Numbered from the stretch's first letter, positions 14,893-24,097 are shown. The stretch: 30,588 nucleotides of DNA from Bacteroidales bacterium (GCA_030692905.1 JAUYBT010000184.1:1-30588); one strand, 5' to 3'. Numbers and translations are program-made. Notes: generated by a model from the letters alone, not told the origin.

Positions 14893-15489
14893 TTACTTTC
14901 TTGCTTTTACTTTAGCAATAGCATCTTTAAGTTCGGTATTAATACCAACTGCTCTTTCTTTAGCAGCTTTAACTTTGTTGAGTGCATCCATGAATGCACC
15001 TTTATCATACATACCCTGTGCTTCAACTACAGAAGCTTCGATAGTAGCCATTTCAGTTTTAATCTGCTCAAGAACAGCTGCTCCTTCTTTTCCTCTTGGA
15101 GCTTTTTTCATAAGAGCTGTGTTCTCTTCAATAACAGCATTGATCTCTGTCATTAAGGTTTCAACCTCTTTCTTAACTTCTTCTTTCTTAACAGCAGCAT
15201 TGGCAGCAACCTGGTTTGCAAGAGTTAATGTTTCTGCTAGTTTTACTTTAGCAGGGCCAAAATTCTTAAATAATTTTGATTCCCGAGCTGCAACGTCGGC
15301 ATTAATAGCATTCATTGAATCCTGTACAGCTGCAAATTCAGCAGGTACGTAAACTGCTGCTTCAGCAGTTTTGGCAGCTTCGATAGCTGCATTAGTTGCA
15401 TCAATTTCAACCTGTGGTTTTTTACCACAACCAGAAAGGACTGCAACCATTGCTATAGCTGCTAATCCCATTAAAACTTTGTTCTTCAT
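14893..15489 (-). CDS. Ala/Lys/Glu-rich helical lipoprotein with C-terminal Ala-Arg-Lys (DUF4398-like; Braun-lipoprotein-like candidate)
   Basis: 198 residues from the ATG at 15489, which has an AAAGG ahead of it; a TTG start 36 bases upstream (15525) is less likely. Signal sequence with lipobox LSGC, Cys21, followed by GKKPQ, which lacks the acidic surface-export signal of Bacteroidota lipoproteins, so it probably faces the periplasm. The mature part is almost entirely helical, very rich in Ala, Glu and Lys, with a YVPAEF...DSMNAI stretch and a YDKGAF segment (161-166), reminiscent of DUF4398. The protein ends AKVKARK. A C-terminal Arg-Lys is what E. coli Lpp uses for attachment to peptidoglycan by L,D-transpeptidases, and two such enzymes are encoded next. 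It has its own promoter and a strong terminator, consistent with high expression. The tether role is inference. Confidence 0.85.
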   Translation of the reverse strand: MKNKVLMGLAAIAMVAVLSGCGKKPQVEIDATNAAIEAAKTAEAAVYVPAEFAAVQDSMNAINADVAARESKLFKNFGPAKVKLAETLTLANQVAANAAVKKEEVKKEVETLMTEINAVIEENTALMKKAPRGKEGAAVLEQIKTEMATIEASVVEAQGMYDKGAFMDALNKVKAAKERAVGINTELKDAIAKVKARK

Positions 15490-15571
15490 TTTTCTAACCT
15501 TTTTAATACTTTGTTTATTTAACAACTTCCGATTTATTTATTTTAATCGTTTCAGTTTAAAAATTACGGTG

Positions 15572-15601
15572 CAAATATATTAAAATTATGGAACATAACA
15601 A
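15572..15601 (-). promoter_or_regulatory. Bacteroidota promoter (-33 TTG, -7 TATATTTG) of the helical lipoprotein gene
   Basis: On the minus strand TTG at 15601-15599 is followed after 19 bases by TATATTTG at 15579-15572, an exact TAnnTTTG match with standard spacing. The lipoprotein ATG is 82 bases downstream of the -7 box, leaving a leader of about 75 bases that is AT-rich and shows no obvious structure. Confidence 0.65.
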
Positions 15602-15744
15602 TATAAAAATCAAATAAAAATTTTTAAACACTCCTGAAAAGTTACAAACAAGGTATTCCAAAATCATGTTTGTTATTAATAGTAATACGTTCTGATAATT
15701 ATTTGTAAAGGAAAAAAAGCTTTGTTTCTTCAAGAAAATATTGA

Positions 15745-18555
15745 TTAATCCTGAGTATCTGTCTCCTTTATCAGGTATTCAGTCAGGTTAATATTGTGAT
15801 CAAGATTCATTTTGCGTCTTAGCCGGTAACGGCTTATTTCAACGGCTCGCCCCGATATATTGAGCAATCTCGCAATTTCTTTAGTCGTAAAATTCATCCG
15901 CAAGTATGAACATAACCTTAAATCGTTTGGTGTCAGATTGGGATGCGTTTCAATTAAACACTTAAAGAACCCCTGTTGCGAAAGTTTAAGGCTCTTCATG
16001 GTATTCTTCCATTCCTCCGTCTGTGAATCAAGTCCATGGTTAATAATTTTCTCCATTTCATTAATAAATTTTACCGGGAAATTGGTTGAGTGGTCTTTAA
16101 GTGAAGTAATCTGCTTGTGCAATTCAGTCAAAATTTCATTTTTCTGGGTCAGATACCGCATTGTAAGCATCAGTTCATAGCTTTTAAAATCAAGTTCACT
16201 GACAAGCTTACTATTACTTACCTCAAATTCAATGAGCTGTCTTTGTTTTTTTAATTCAATTCTGAAAATCCAAATGGTGAGAATTATCACTCCCATAAAT
16301 AGCAGAAAATAAAAAATAAAAGCTACGGGCTTGAGATACCATGGCTTTTCTATCGTGAAATTTATTTCATCAGTAGAATTGTTCATTTCTGACTTCAACT
16401 GAAGCAGGTAATTACCATGTGGCAAATTCAGATATGTAATGCTGTCAAATATTGTTTTATGCCAATTTTCTTCAATATCCTGCAAGCGGTACTGATACTC
16501 TTTATTTTCATTATCAAACTGAGACGGATCATCAAAAAATGCTGTCAGATTATTGGAATAATAAGGAATTCTTATTGAGCCTGCGATTTCAGTAGTAGTC
16601 TCCAATGATTTCTTTTTACCCCGGAAAACAAGTTTCCTTATCTTTAGCCATGATGTATCTGAGTCCTTCTTCAGGGGTGACAAGTTATAGGTTGTGAATG
16701 CCTGCCGTGCGGGGATTAGTATCGTCTTATCGCTAAGCTGTATAATATGGAGCTCCCTTTCAGGCAAATCGGAAAATTTCTCATTAAGTACAAACAGTCT
16801 GTTTGCTGAAAAATCTTTTGAAATCTCAAATAACGCAATCTTATTACCTTTAATAAACCAGTAATTATTTTTCATCTCCGACACAATCTGAGATGATGCC
16901 TTATACTCGTCGAGGGTCTGATTCAACCGAGAGAAAGGAATAATACTTTTTTGCTCATAATCAAAAGTATAAATACTTTCCGCAGCAGTAAAAACAATCT
17001 GATTATTAACCTTACAAATGTCTATATCAGTTGGCTTTCCGGCAACTGTTTTGAAATACTGCATCTGAATAACTGAATCAAGAGCCTCATTAAGTTCAAG
17101 TTTATAAATACCTTTTTGCGGGTGAGAAGCCCATATATACCCAAGATAGTCGACCTCAATATGACGTGTAGGTTCGGAAAAACCTTTGATCTTGTTTCTG
17201 AAGGTCCATTTCCCTAATGCATCTTTCCTTAAAAAAATAATCCCGGTATAAGTTCCTTCAATCAGCAAGTCATTATACTGTCTAATTGACCACCCCCCAG
17301 TAATATCAGAGATCTGTCGGAAAGTCTTGCCATCGAGAAGGAAAGTTCCGTCATTATGGCCACAAAGAATTTGATTGTCATATCTTTCCAGTGTCCATAC
17401 CTGGCCCTGTGTATGTGGGATCAGCTTAATATCTGAAAAACTGTAATCTTCATTCACCTGAGATATAACAGCTTCAAATAATCCATGATTTGTACCCAGG
17501 TAAAGCTTGTCTTTATCACGTAATATAGTGTAAATTGTCCCCAACTTGCCCGTTGAATTGGTAAACAGAGTCCTGGGAGAAAGTATGTTCAGATAGTTAG
17601 CACCGTCATCAAGGCCAATCCAAAGTCCATTGCTTTTATCTTTAAAAAGTGAGAGTACAGTATTGTTCCTCAGACCATTAATATAATTATAGTTTTTACT
17701 GATCCTTCCATAGTTGTCACAAAAAACAATCCCGTCTGAAATTGTTCCGAAAACATATAATGAATCGGACATAGATAATCCTGCATTGCATGTCTGATTG
17801 GTCAAAAAAGTTGAAATTTCCGAATCAAAATTTGAAAATCCATCCCCATCAAATCGATAAATACCATTGTTGGCTGTACAAATCCAAAGTTCTTTCCCAG
17901 ATCGTTTGATTACTGAATGAACTTTAAGCCACTTGAACAATCCACTTCCCTCAATGAAATCAAATTTATTCCCATCAAACCAGTATAAACCCCCACTTAA
18001 TACCTGAGCAACAAATTTTTCTCCTGCATGAAAAAGAAACAGCATTGTAAAAGGGGCCTTTATTGGCTTTACCTGGTTGTAATCATAGCAATATATTGTT
18101 GTAAACGACTGAAAAAAAATTTTATCATTAAGCTCATATATCTTCCAAATTTCATCATTTTTCTCAACAGGTATATTTTTTGAAAGTGATCTGTAGGTCA
18201 GATTACCACCTGAAGTATCCCTCCAGTATCCAAATTCCTCAAATGAACCTGTAAATACCGTGCCATCTCCCGAGACATAAACCGATCTGATACTCTGCCT
18301 GTACGGAAGTGTATATATCTTCAGGCTAATACCATTATATTCTCCCAACCCGGCAGAATTTGCAAAATAGACCAGCCCGTTTTGAGGATTTTGATAAATA
18401 TTCCAGTTCTGATTATCTATCGGAAGATTATGTGAGATATATCTGGAAATTTCCTGGACAGCATCTTTGGACTGGGCAACAAGGAGATAAGACGGATAAA
18501 TTAGAAAAAAGAGAATAATCCGGACAGCTTTCAGTTTTTTTAAGGGTTTTAGCAT
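15745..18555 (-). CDS. Membrane-tethered sensor-regulator: Reg_prop propeller, Y_Y_Y domain, TM helix and LuxR-type HTH
   Basis: 936 residues from the ATG at 18555 (an ATG nine codons upstream at 18582 is possible). A signal peptide ending near LLVAQ is followed by two-component-regulator propeller repeats to about residue 640 (for example GLWIGLDDG, LYLGTNHGLFEA), then a Y_Y_Y domain (YQYRLQDIEENWHK) near 690-750, a membrane helix near 757-777, a coiled coil, and a C-terminal LuxR-type helix-turn-helix (LTPNDLRLCSYL, TTKEIARLLNISGRAVEISR). There is no kinase or receiver domain, so ligand sensing outside the inner membrane seems coupled directly to DNA binding. It lies on the same strand, directly after the SusCD operon terminator, and is its likely regulator. 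Confidence 0.88.
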   Translation of the reverse strand: MLKPLKKLKAVRIILFFLIYPSYLLVAQSKDAVQEISRYISHNLPIDNQNWNIYQNPQNGLVYFANSAGLGEYNGISLKIYTLPYRQSIRSVYVSGDGTVFTGSFEEFGYWRDTSGGNLTYRSLSKNIPVEKNDEIWKIYELNDKIFFQSFTTIYCYDYNQVKPIKAPFTMLFLFHAGEKFVAQVLSGGLYWFDGNKFDFIEGSGLFKWLKVHSVIKRSGKELWICTANNGIYRFDGDGFSNFDSEISTFLTNQTCNAGLSMSDSLYVFGTISDGIVFCDNYGRISKNYNYINGLRNNTVLSLFKDKSNGLWIGLDDGANYLNILSPRTLFTNSTGKLGTIYTILRDKDKLYLGTNHGLFEAVISQVNEDYSFSDIKLIPHTQGQVWTLERYDNQILCGHNDGTFLLDGKTFRQISDITGGWSIRQYNDLLIEGTYTGIIFLRKDALGKWTFRNKIKGFSEPTRHIEVDYLGYIWASHPQKGIYKLELNEALDSVIQMQYFKTVAGKPTDIDICKVNNQIVFTAAESIYTFDYEQKSIIPFSRLNQTLDEYKASSQIVSEMKNNYWFIKGNKIALFEISKDFSANRLFVLNEKFSDLPERELHIIQLSDKTILIPARQAFTTYNLSPLKKDSDTSWLKIRKLVFRGKKKSLETTTEIAGSIRIPYYSNNLTAFFDDPSQFDNENKEYQYRLQDIEENWHKTIFDSITYLNLPHGNYLLQLKSEMNNSTDEINFTIEKPWYLKPVAFIFYFLLFMGVIILTIWIFRIELKKQRQLIEFEVSNSKLVSELDFKSYELMLTMRYLTQKNEILTELHKQITSLKDHSTNFPVKFINEMEKIINHGLDSQTEEWKNTMKSLKLSQQGFFKCLIETHPNLTPNDLRLCSYLRMNFTTKEIARLLNISGRAVEISRYRLRRKMNLDHNINLTEYLIKETDTQD

Positions 18556-18601
18556 CTGAAAAATAATATAAGTAATCTCCAAGTTATAAAATTTAACAGA
18601 T

Positions 18602-18609
18602 CAAAATTA
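18602..18609 (-). promoter_or_regulatory. Candidate -7 box (TAATTTTG) for the LuxR-type regulator
   Basis: An exact TAnnTTTG match on the minus strand, 46 bases upstream of the regulator start and abutting the T tract of the preceding operon terminator. No clear -33 element is present. Confidence 0.4.
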
Positions 18610-18638
18610 AAAAAAAACAAGGAAAAAGTTCCTTGTTT
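18609..18638 (-). terminator. Rho-independent terminator of the SusCD operon
   Basis: A perfect 10-bp stem (18615-18624 with 18629-18638) around a 4-base loop runs, on the minus strand, into a long T tract. It is 75 bases after the GH3 stop codon and before the regulator gene. Confidence 0.88.
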
Positions 18639-18712
18639 CTCTTGTCTTGAAATATCCGGCATGTCTTGAAAATAAGAATTTACCATAAATACAGGCTCTT
18701 AAGGATGACCAT

Positions 18713-20953
18713 TTATAAAATTGAGAACGAGACTGAACTACCTTCTGAGGAATTCGGACCGATAAAAAGCTCAAAGTCTCCCGGATCGAAAGAAAAACTC
18801 ATATCCGTATGATAGTATGAAAGATCGGAAGGTGAAAGAGTAAATGTCACACTGACAGTTTTACCTTTTTCGATCAGGACTTTCTTAAATCCTTTCAGTT
18901 CCTTCAATGGACGTGTCACATCCCCGACAAGATCATATACATATAACTGTGCAATCTCTTCACCATCCCTGTCGCCTGTATTGGTAATATCAACTGAAGC
19001 AGTTATATGATCGTCTTTCTGAAATCCTGTTTTATTCAAACTTATTACGGAGTATTTAAAAGATGTATAGCTTAATCCGTATCCAAATGGATAAAGAGGT
19101 GTATTGGGGCTGTCGAGATAATTTGACTTGAACTTTTCGTAAGGTTTTTCGGGATTAATTGGTCTTCCTGTATTTTTTGTATTATAAAAGATTGGAATTT
19201 GACCAACATTTCTCGGGAATGTCATTGTCAGCTTTCCGGAAGGATTGACATCCCCGAAAAGCACATCTGCAATTCCGTTTCCGGCCTGAGTTCCTCCGAA
19301 CCATGCATCAAGAATTGCCGGTGCTATCTCATCGAGTTCCTGAATGGCCAATGGTCTTCCGTTAAAAAGAACAACAGCAACCGGTTTTCCTGTCCTGATA
19401 ACTGCTCTGGCTAATTCTATCTGTACTCCAGGAAGATCAATATCTGTGCGGCTGGCAGATTCACCGCTCATCTCCTTGCTTTCACCAAGTGCAAGAATGA
19501 CAAAATCAGCCCTGCGTGCGACTGAAACAGCCTGATTAATACCGCTTGTATTATCATCATTTACATTACAACCCTTTGCACTCAGTATTTTTACAGTTCC
19601 ATTTACTTTATTATTAATTCCTTCAAGCAATGTTACACATTTCTCCCATTGTCCGGCTGCCGACCAAAATCCCAGCATATCTGCTTTGGAATCTGCCAGG
19701 GGACCAATGACAGCGAGAGTTTTAATATCTTCTCTGACTGGAAGAGTTCCCTTTTCATTCTTCAGCAAAACACATGACTTTCCTGCAAACTCCCTTGCAA
19801 AATCCAGATATTCCGGACGCATAATCTCCTCTTTTTCACGCTTTTTGTCGCAATACTTATAAGGATCATCAAATAATCCAAGTTCATATTTTGCAACAAG
19901 AATTCGTTTAACGGCACTGTTCAGCGTCTCTTCACTGACTTTCCCTGATTTCACAAGATCGTCAAGATGGCTGACAAAGGCGCTGCCCTGCATATCCATA
20001 TCGACACCTGCATTTATTGAAAGGGAAGCAGCTTCTGAAAGATCAACAGCAACACCATGATTAATAAGCTCATTTATTGAAGAATAATCAGTAACCACAA
20101 ATCCTTTGAATTTCCATTCATTGTGAAGCAGGTCAGTAAGTAACCACTTGTTTGAAGTTGAAGGTATTCCTGCTATTTCGTTAAATGAAGTCATAACTGA
20201 AGCCACACCTGCATTAATAGCTGACTTATATACCGGGAGATACCATTCATACAGAGACCGTTCTGACATATCTACAGTATTATAATCGCGCCCCCCCTGA
20301 GGTGCACCATACGCTGCAAAGTGCTTTACACAGGCCAGCATTGAACTCTTATCTGAAAGGTCAGATCCCTGAAATCCTCTCACCCTGGCGGCAGCAATAA
20401 GACCTCCTAACCATGTATCCTCACCTGAGCCTTCCATTACCCTGCCCCATCTGGGATCTCTGGCCAGGTCAACCATTGGAGCAAAGGTCCAGTTCAGGCC
20501 TTCTGCCGTTGCTTCGATAGCCGCGATGCGTTCAGCTTTCTCAATTGCTGCTGTATCCCACGATGATGCCTGAGCCAGCGGGATGGGGAAGATAGTCCTG
20601 TGGCCATGAATTACATCATAACCAAATAACATTGGAATATGCATACGAGTTTCCTCCATAGCAATCTTTTGAAGGTCTTTTACATAATCGACCGTATAAG
20701 CATTGAAAATATTACCGGCCTTACCCTGCTTTATAAGGTCGATATAATCTTTTCGCATAGTCGGTCCGGTAGTGGACCAATCGCTTGTAAAAAGAGACAA
20801 TTGGCCAATTTTTTCATCAATTGTCATCAGGTTTATTATGGAATCTGCTTTATTCTCATAAATAATTAAGTCGCTCAAAAGCTGATTTTTACAACCAGTG
20901 TAAAAAAAAGTAGTGAATAGAATGAGTGTCAATAAAATCTTAATCCTCATCAT
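18713..20953 (-). CDS. bglX: GH3 beta-glucosidase (BglX-type lipoprotein)
   Basis: 746 residues with a lipoprotein signal (FFYTGC). Three parts of a BglX-type GH3 enzyme are visible: the (beta/alpha)8 domain with the nucleophile Asp289 in GFVVTDYSSINEL; the alpha/beta sandwich with KHFAAYGAPQGGRDY earlier and the proposed acid/base Glu in SGESASRTDIDLPG; and the C-terminal fibronectin-III-like domain. It should release glucose from non-reducing ends of beta-gluco-oligosaccharides in the periplasm or at the envelope. GH3 proteins in Bacteroides beta-1,2-glucan loci (for example BT_3567) prefer sophoro-oligosaccharides; beside GH144-like enzymes the same preference is plausible here. It is the last gene of the operon, 38 bases after the second GH144-like gene. 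Confidence 0.93.
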   Translation of the reverse strand: MMRIKILLTLILFTTFFYTGCKNQLLSDLIIYENKADSIINLMTIDEKIGQLSLFTSDWSTTGPTMRKDYIDLIKQGKAGNIFNAYTVDYVKDLQKIAMEETRMHIPMLFGYDVIHGHRTIFPIPLAQASSWDTAAIEKAERIAAIEATAEGLNWTFAPMVDLARDPRWGRVMEGSGEDTWLGGLIAAARVRGFQGSDLSDKSSMLACVKHFAAYGAPQGGRDYNTVDMSERSLYEWYLPVYKSAINAGVASVMTSFNEIAGIPSTSNKWLLTDLLHNEWKFKGFVVTDYSSINELINHGVAVDLSEAASLSINAGVDMDMQGSAFVSHLDDLVKSGKVSEETLNSAVKRILVAKYELGLFDDPYKYCDKKREKEEIMRPEYLDFAREFAGKSCVLLKNEKGTLPVREDIKTLAVIGPLADSKADMLGFWSAAGQWEKCVTLLEGINNKVNGTVKILSAKGCNVNDDNTSGINQAVSVARRADFVILALGESKEMSGESASRTDIDLPGVQIELARAVIRTGKPVAVVLFNGRPLAIQELDEIAPAILDAWFGGTQAGNGIADVLFGDVNPSGKLTMTFPRNVGQIPIFYNTKNTGRPINPEKPYEKFKSNYLDSPNTPLYPFGYGLSYTSFKYSVISLNKTGFQKDDHITASVDITNTGDRDGEEIAQLYVYDLVGDVTRPLKELKGFKKVLIEKGKTVSVTFTLSPSDLSYYHTDMSFSFDPGDFELFIGPNSSEGSSVSFSIL

Positions 20954-20991
20954 CTGGTTACGATTTTTAGCTATTTTTTTTGATAAAGATA

Positions 20992-22362
20992 TTAATTATC
21001 CTGACGGGAGGTAAAGCCAAGTTTAATTAATCCATTTTCAATTTCAGGACATGACATGAAAAGATCCCAAAGCAAACCTGTTCTGTAATTCTCAATCATC
21101 ACAATTGCTGGTCCCTGATCGATGGCAAGATATTTCTGCGGATACCAATTGTATTGTTCACTGAAAGCATCATAAAAACCATATTTCCCCCATATTTTGT
21201 CTCCGTGTTCATAATAAAAGTGTTTTATAGCATTTAAGGACTGATCGGGAGTATATGGAATTGATGAAATTGCAGCAGTAGGAGATATTACTCCCAGGTC
21301 GTTATGTTCGCCCGGAGAATGTGCTGCATAACCGTTAACAGAGTAACCGGCGGTCAGGCCCCAGCAGACTTTACTGTAACCGGCAAAATTATTTGGATTT
21401 CTTACGCACCATTGCCAGTTTATAAGTGCCTGGTTTTTATTTTGTTGCCAATAGTCTGCGTATTTGTCTTTAAGGTGTCTGGGGTCTAAACCCAGATATG
21501 AATAGTGAGCCCAGAACAGGGGCCCGCCATATTCTTCAGCGCCATTATGATTAAGTGTCAGAACGTATCCATATTTTTCCCTGTCTGTCTTGATTGCACC
21601 ATTTCTTGCCCAACCCTGATGATATGTATCTGCAGAAACAGGATAGGTTGGAGAGGATGCTGCAAGTACATAGAGGATCAGGCACTCATTATAACCTCTG
21701 ACTGCAAAGTTCATATCCCAGTAATAATCAGGAGACCAGTGCCAGTAAAGAACTTTTTCTCCTCCCCTTGTGAACCAGTTCCATTCCACTTCTCTCCACA
21801 ATTTATCGATATCGGAAGACAGTGCCTTTTCTTGTTCATTGCCCTCTCTAAAATATTGCCTGACAGCGAGTAATCCCTGCATCAGGTAGGCTGTTTCAAC
21901 AATATCTGCACCATTATCTCCGGGAGAGAAAGGCTTTGCTTTACCGGTTTCACCATATATCCAGTGTGAAAAGGCTCCATGAAAACGATCTGCCTTTTCC
22001 AGAAAACTTATATTTTTCTGAAACCGTTTCAGGACTTCCTCCCTTGTAATAAACCCTCTCTCGATTCCAACAAGGATTGCCATAACACCAAACCCTGATC
22101 CTCCTGTTGTAATTACATTCTTATCATTTTCCGGGTATATACCATCCACATGGTAACGTTCGCGGGCCATCCCGGAGACTGGTTCAGCTCCATCCCAGAA
22201 ATACTGAAAAGTTCGATATTGGACAAGTGATAAAAGAGAATCATCGCTTAACGAACCAAAATCTGTTTCAGAATTGGAATTTCCTTTTTTATTATTAATG
22301 CTGTTTGAACAGGAAGATTCTAAAAACAGGATTAAAAGAGCTAAAATGTTAATCGTTTTCAT
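20992..22362 (-). CDS. PF10091 (glycoamylase-like) enzyme, GH144-like, paralogue 2
   Basis: 456 residues from the ATG at 22362, four bases after the preceding stop; the in-frame start at 22416 lies inside the preceding gene and lacks a signal. A lipoprotein signal ends at Cys18 (LFLESSC). The rest is a single (alpha/alpha)6-barrel domain of the PF10091 family: FQYFWDGAEPVSGMARER, ITTGGSGFGVMAILVGIERGF, HWSPDYYW, GPLFWAHYSYLGLDPR and AIDQGPAIVMIENYRTG. GH144 endo-beta-1,2-glucanases belong here, but other activities (GH162, GH189 and uncharacterised members) share the fold. Together with its neighbour it is probably a secreted or surface enzyme that cuts the polymer or long oligosaccharides. 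Confidence 0.88.
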   Translation of the reverse strand: MKTINILALLILFLESSCSNSINNKKGNSNSETDFGSLSDDSLLSLVQYRTFQYFWDGAEPVSGMARERYHVDGIYPENDKNVITTGGSGFGVMAILVGIERGFITREEVLKRFQKNISFLEKADRFHGAFSHWIYGETGKAKPFSPGDNGADIVETAYLMQGLLAVRQYFREGNEQEKALSSDIDKLWREVEWNWFTRGGEKVLYWHWSPDYYWDMNFAVRGYNECLILYVLAASSPTYPVSADTYHQGWARNGAIKTDREKYGYVLTLNHNGAEEYGGPLFWAHYSYLGLDPRHLKDKYADYWQQNKNQALINWQWCVRNPNNFAGYSKVCWGLTAGYSVNGYAAHSPGEHNDLGVISPTAAISSIPYTPDQSLNAIKHFYYEHGDKIWGKYGFYDAFSEQYNWYPQKYLAIDQGPAIVMIENYRTGLLWDLFMSCPEIENGLIKLGFTSRQDN

Positions 22363-22366
22363 TTGA

Positions 22367-24022
22367 TTAATTATAAGTAAACCCAAGCTTATCAAGTCCG
22401 TTCCTGACATCCGCATTAACCATGAACAGGTCCCAAAGAAATCCTGTTCTGTAGTTTTCGATCATACATACTATAGGCCCCTGGTCTATAGATATATATG
22501 AATCTGCAAACCAGAGAGATGAGAGGCTGAATGCATCATAAAATCCATAATCCCCCCACAATTTATCACCTAAAGTATAATAAAAGAATTTAAGTACTTT
22601 CATGCTTTCAGTAGGTGTGTAAGGGAAAGATGAAAGTGCCGCTGTTGGTGCTATTACACCAAGGTCATTGTTTGGTGAACTGGCACTGTAACCATACTGG
22701 ATATCGCTGGCTGTTAATCCCCAGCAGTTGACTCCATAGCCAAAGTGTTTCTTCGGATTCGACTTGCAATATTCATAGTTAATCCTTGAATGTGCAGTAT
22801 TTTGTGTCCAGTAACTTGCATATTGGTCATAAAGGTTTCGGGGATCCAGTCCAAGAAATGAATAATGGGCAAAAAAGAGAGGTCCCCCATAATCTTCTCC
22901 AAGAGGAAGCTGAATCCCATAAAATGATTTCCCGTTTTTCATCGGATAAGCTCCGTTTCTTGCCCAACCTTCATCATAAACAATTTTATTAATTGAATGA
23001 GTCGGGGAGCTAGCAGCCAGAACATAAACTATAAGAGCCTCGTTCCAGCCTGAAACAGGCATATTCATGTACCAGTCAAAATTCGGGGACCAGTGCCAGA
23101 AAAGTCGGTTTTGATTATTTCTCCTGTACCAGCTCCAGTCAACATTCTCCCATATCTTTTGAATTGTATCACACATTGCCTTTTCATCCGAAGAACCATT
23201 TATAAAATATTCTTTTACAGTAAGCAAACCCTGCATTAAAAATGCTGTTTCAACAAGGTCTCCACCATTATCTTTAGAGCTGAAAGGATAGACCTTGCCT
23301 GAGCTACCATTAAGCCAATGCGGATATGTACCATGGAATTTATCAGTAACGGGATTTATCAGAAAATTTGCAACTTTCCGAAGTCTTTCAAATCCCTGCT
23401 GGCGTGTAATGAAATTACGTTCTATACCCACGAGTATAACCATTAGCCCAAAACCACTTCCCCCTGTTGTTACAACATCCCCCGATCCAAAGCGTTCTCT
23501 GGCAAGACCTGAAACAGGATGTGCATAATCCCAGAAATATCTGAAAGTTTGCTTCTGAACTAAAGTAAGAAGCGAATCATCTGAGATGACGGGAAATTTT
23601 GGCAATGTATCGATACGGGTTGTAAATGTAAATGAGAATCCTTCCAGGAAGATTCCTCCGAGATTGGAGCCTACATCCAGAACCATTCTGTACAATGTAA
23701 GTGCTTTAAGTTGTTTCAGCGGAACTACAGATAAAATTGTTGAGCTTTTGTCAAATTTATGAGAATATAAAGTATCTAAATCACCTGTAAAGAACAGTTT
23801 GTTTTTATTGAAAAGAGCAGTGTTGACTTGTGACTTAAATTTTATCTTAACTATAACCTTATCGAAATCCACATTGTTAACTTTTCCTTCATTTGAGACA
23901 AAAGCATTATTAACTGATACAGAATCAATTAATATCACTTTGTCATGATCATTGTTGTTATTGTTCTTTTTACAGGAGAAAAGTAACAACAAGAACATCA
24001 GAAGTATTACAGATACTTTCAT
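22367..24022 (-). CDS. PF10091 (glycoamylase-like) enzyme with N-terminal Ig-like domain, GH144-like, paralogue 1
   Basis: 551 residues from the ATG at 24022, which gives a clean lipoprotein signal (MKVSVILLMFLLLLFSC); the start 60 bases upstream adds residues without function. After a poly-Asn linker comes an Ig-like (Big_5/SbsA-type) beta domain, about residues 30-135, ending FSFTFTTRIDTLP. Then comes a PF10091 catalytic domain with FRYFWDYAHPVSGLARER, VTTGGSGFGLMVILVGIERNF, HWSPNFDW, FFAHYSFLGLDPR and SIDQGPIVCMIENYRTG. It is clearly a paralogue of the following gene, which lacks the Ig-like domain. The extra domain probably acts as a spacer holding the enzyme away from the membrane. Endo-beta-1,2-glucanase is the best guess for the activity. 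Confidence 0.88.
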   Translation of the reverse strand: MKVSVILLMFLLLLFSCKKNNNNNDHDKVILIDSVSVNNAFVSNEGKVNNVDFDKVIVKIKFKSQVNTALFNKNKLFFTGDLDTLYSHKFDKSSTILSVVPLKQLKALTLYRMVLDVGSNLGGIFLEGFSFTFTTRIDTLPKFPVISDDSLLTLVQKQTFRYFWDYAHPVSGLARERFGSGDVVTTGGSGFGLMVILVGIERNFITRQQGFERLRKVANFLINPVTDKFHGTYPHWLNGSSGKVYPFSSKDNGGDLVETAFLMQGLLTVKEYFINGSSDEKAMCDTIQKIWENVDWSWYRRNNQNRLFWHWSPNFDWYMNMPVSGWNEALIVYVLAASSPTHSINKIVYDEGWARNGAYPMKNGKSFYGIQLPLGEDYGGPLFFAHYSFLGLDPRNLYDQYASYWTQNTAHSRINYEYCKSNPKKHFGYGVNCWGLTASDIQYGYSASSPNNDLGVIAPTAALSSFPYTPTESMKVLKFFYYTLGDKLWGDYGFYDAFSLSSLWFADSYISIDQGPIVCMIENYRTGFLWDLFMVNADVRNGLDKLGFTYN

Positions 24023-24097
24023 ATTCTGAAACAAAATAAAAAGTGCAGGGGAAAATAAGAAATATCTATTTCCCCCATACACTTATATGATCTTAAA

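Noticed and set aside
14647..15352. Two plus-strand frames of 154 and 169 codons opposite the lipoprotein and transpeptidase genes
   Set aside because: They arise from the Ala/Lys-rich codons of the minus-strand genes and cross the terminator.
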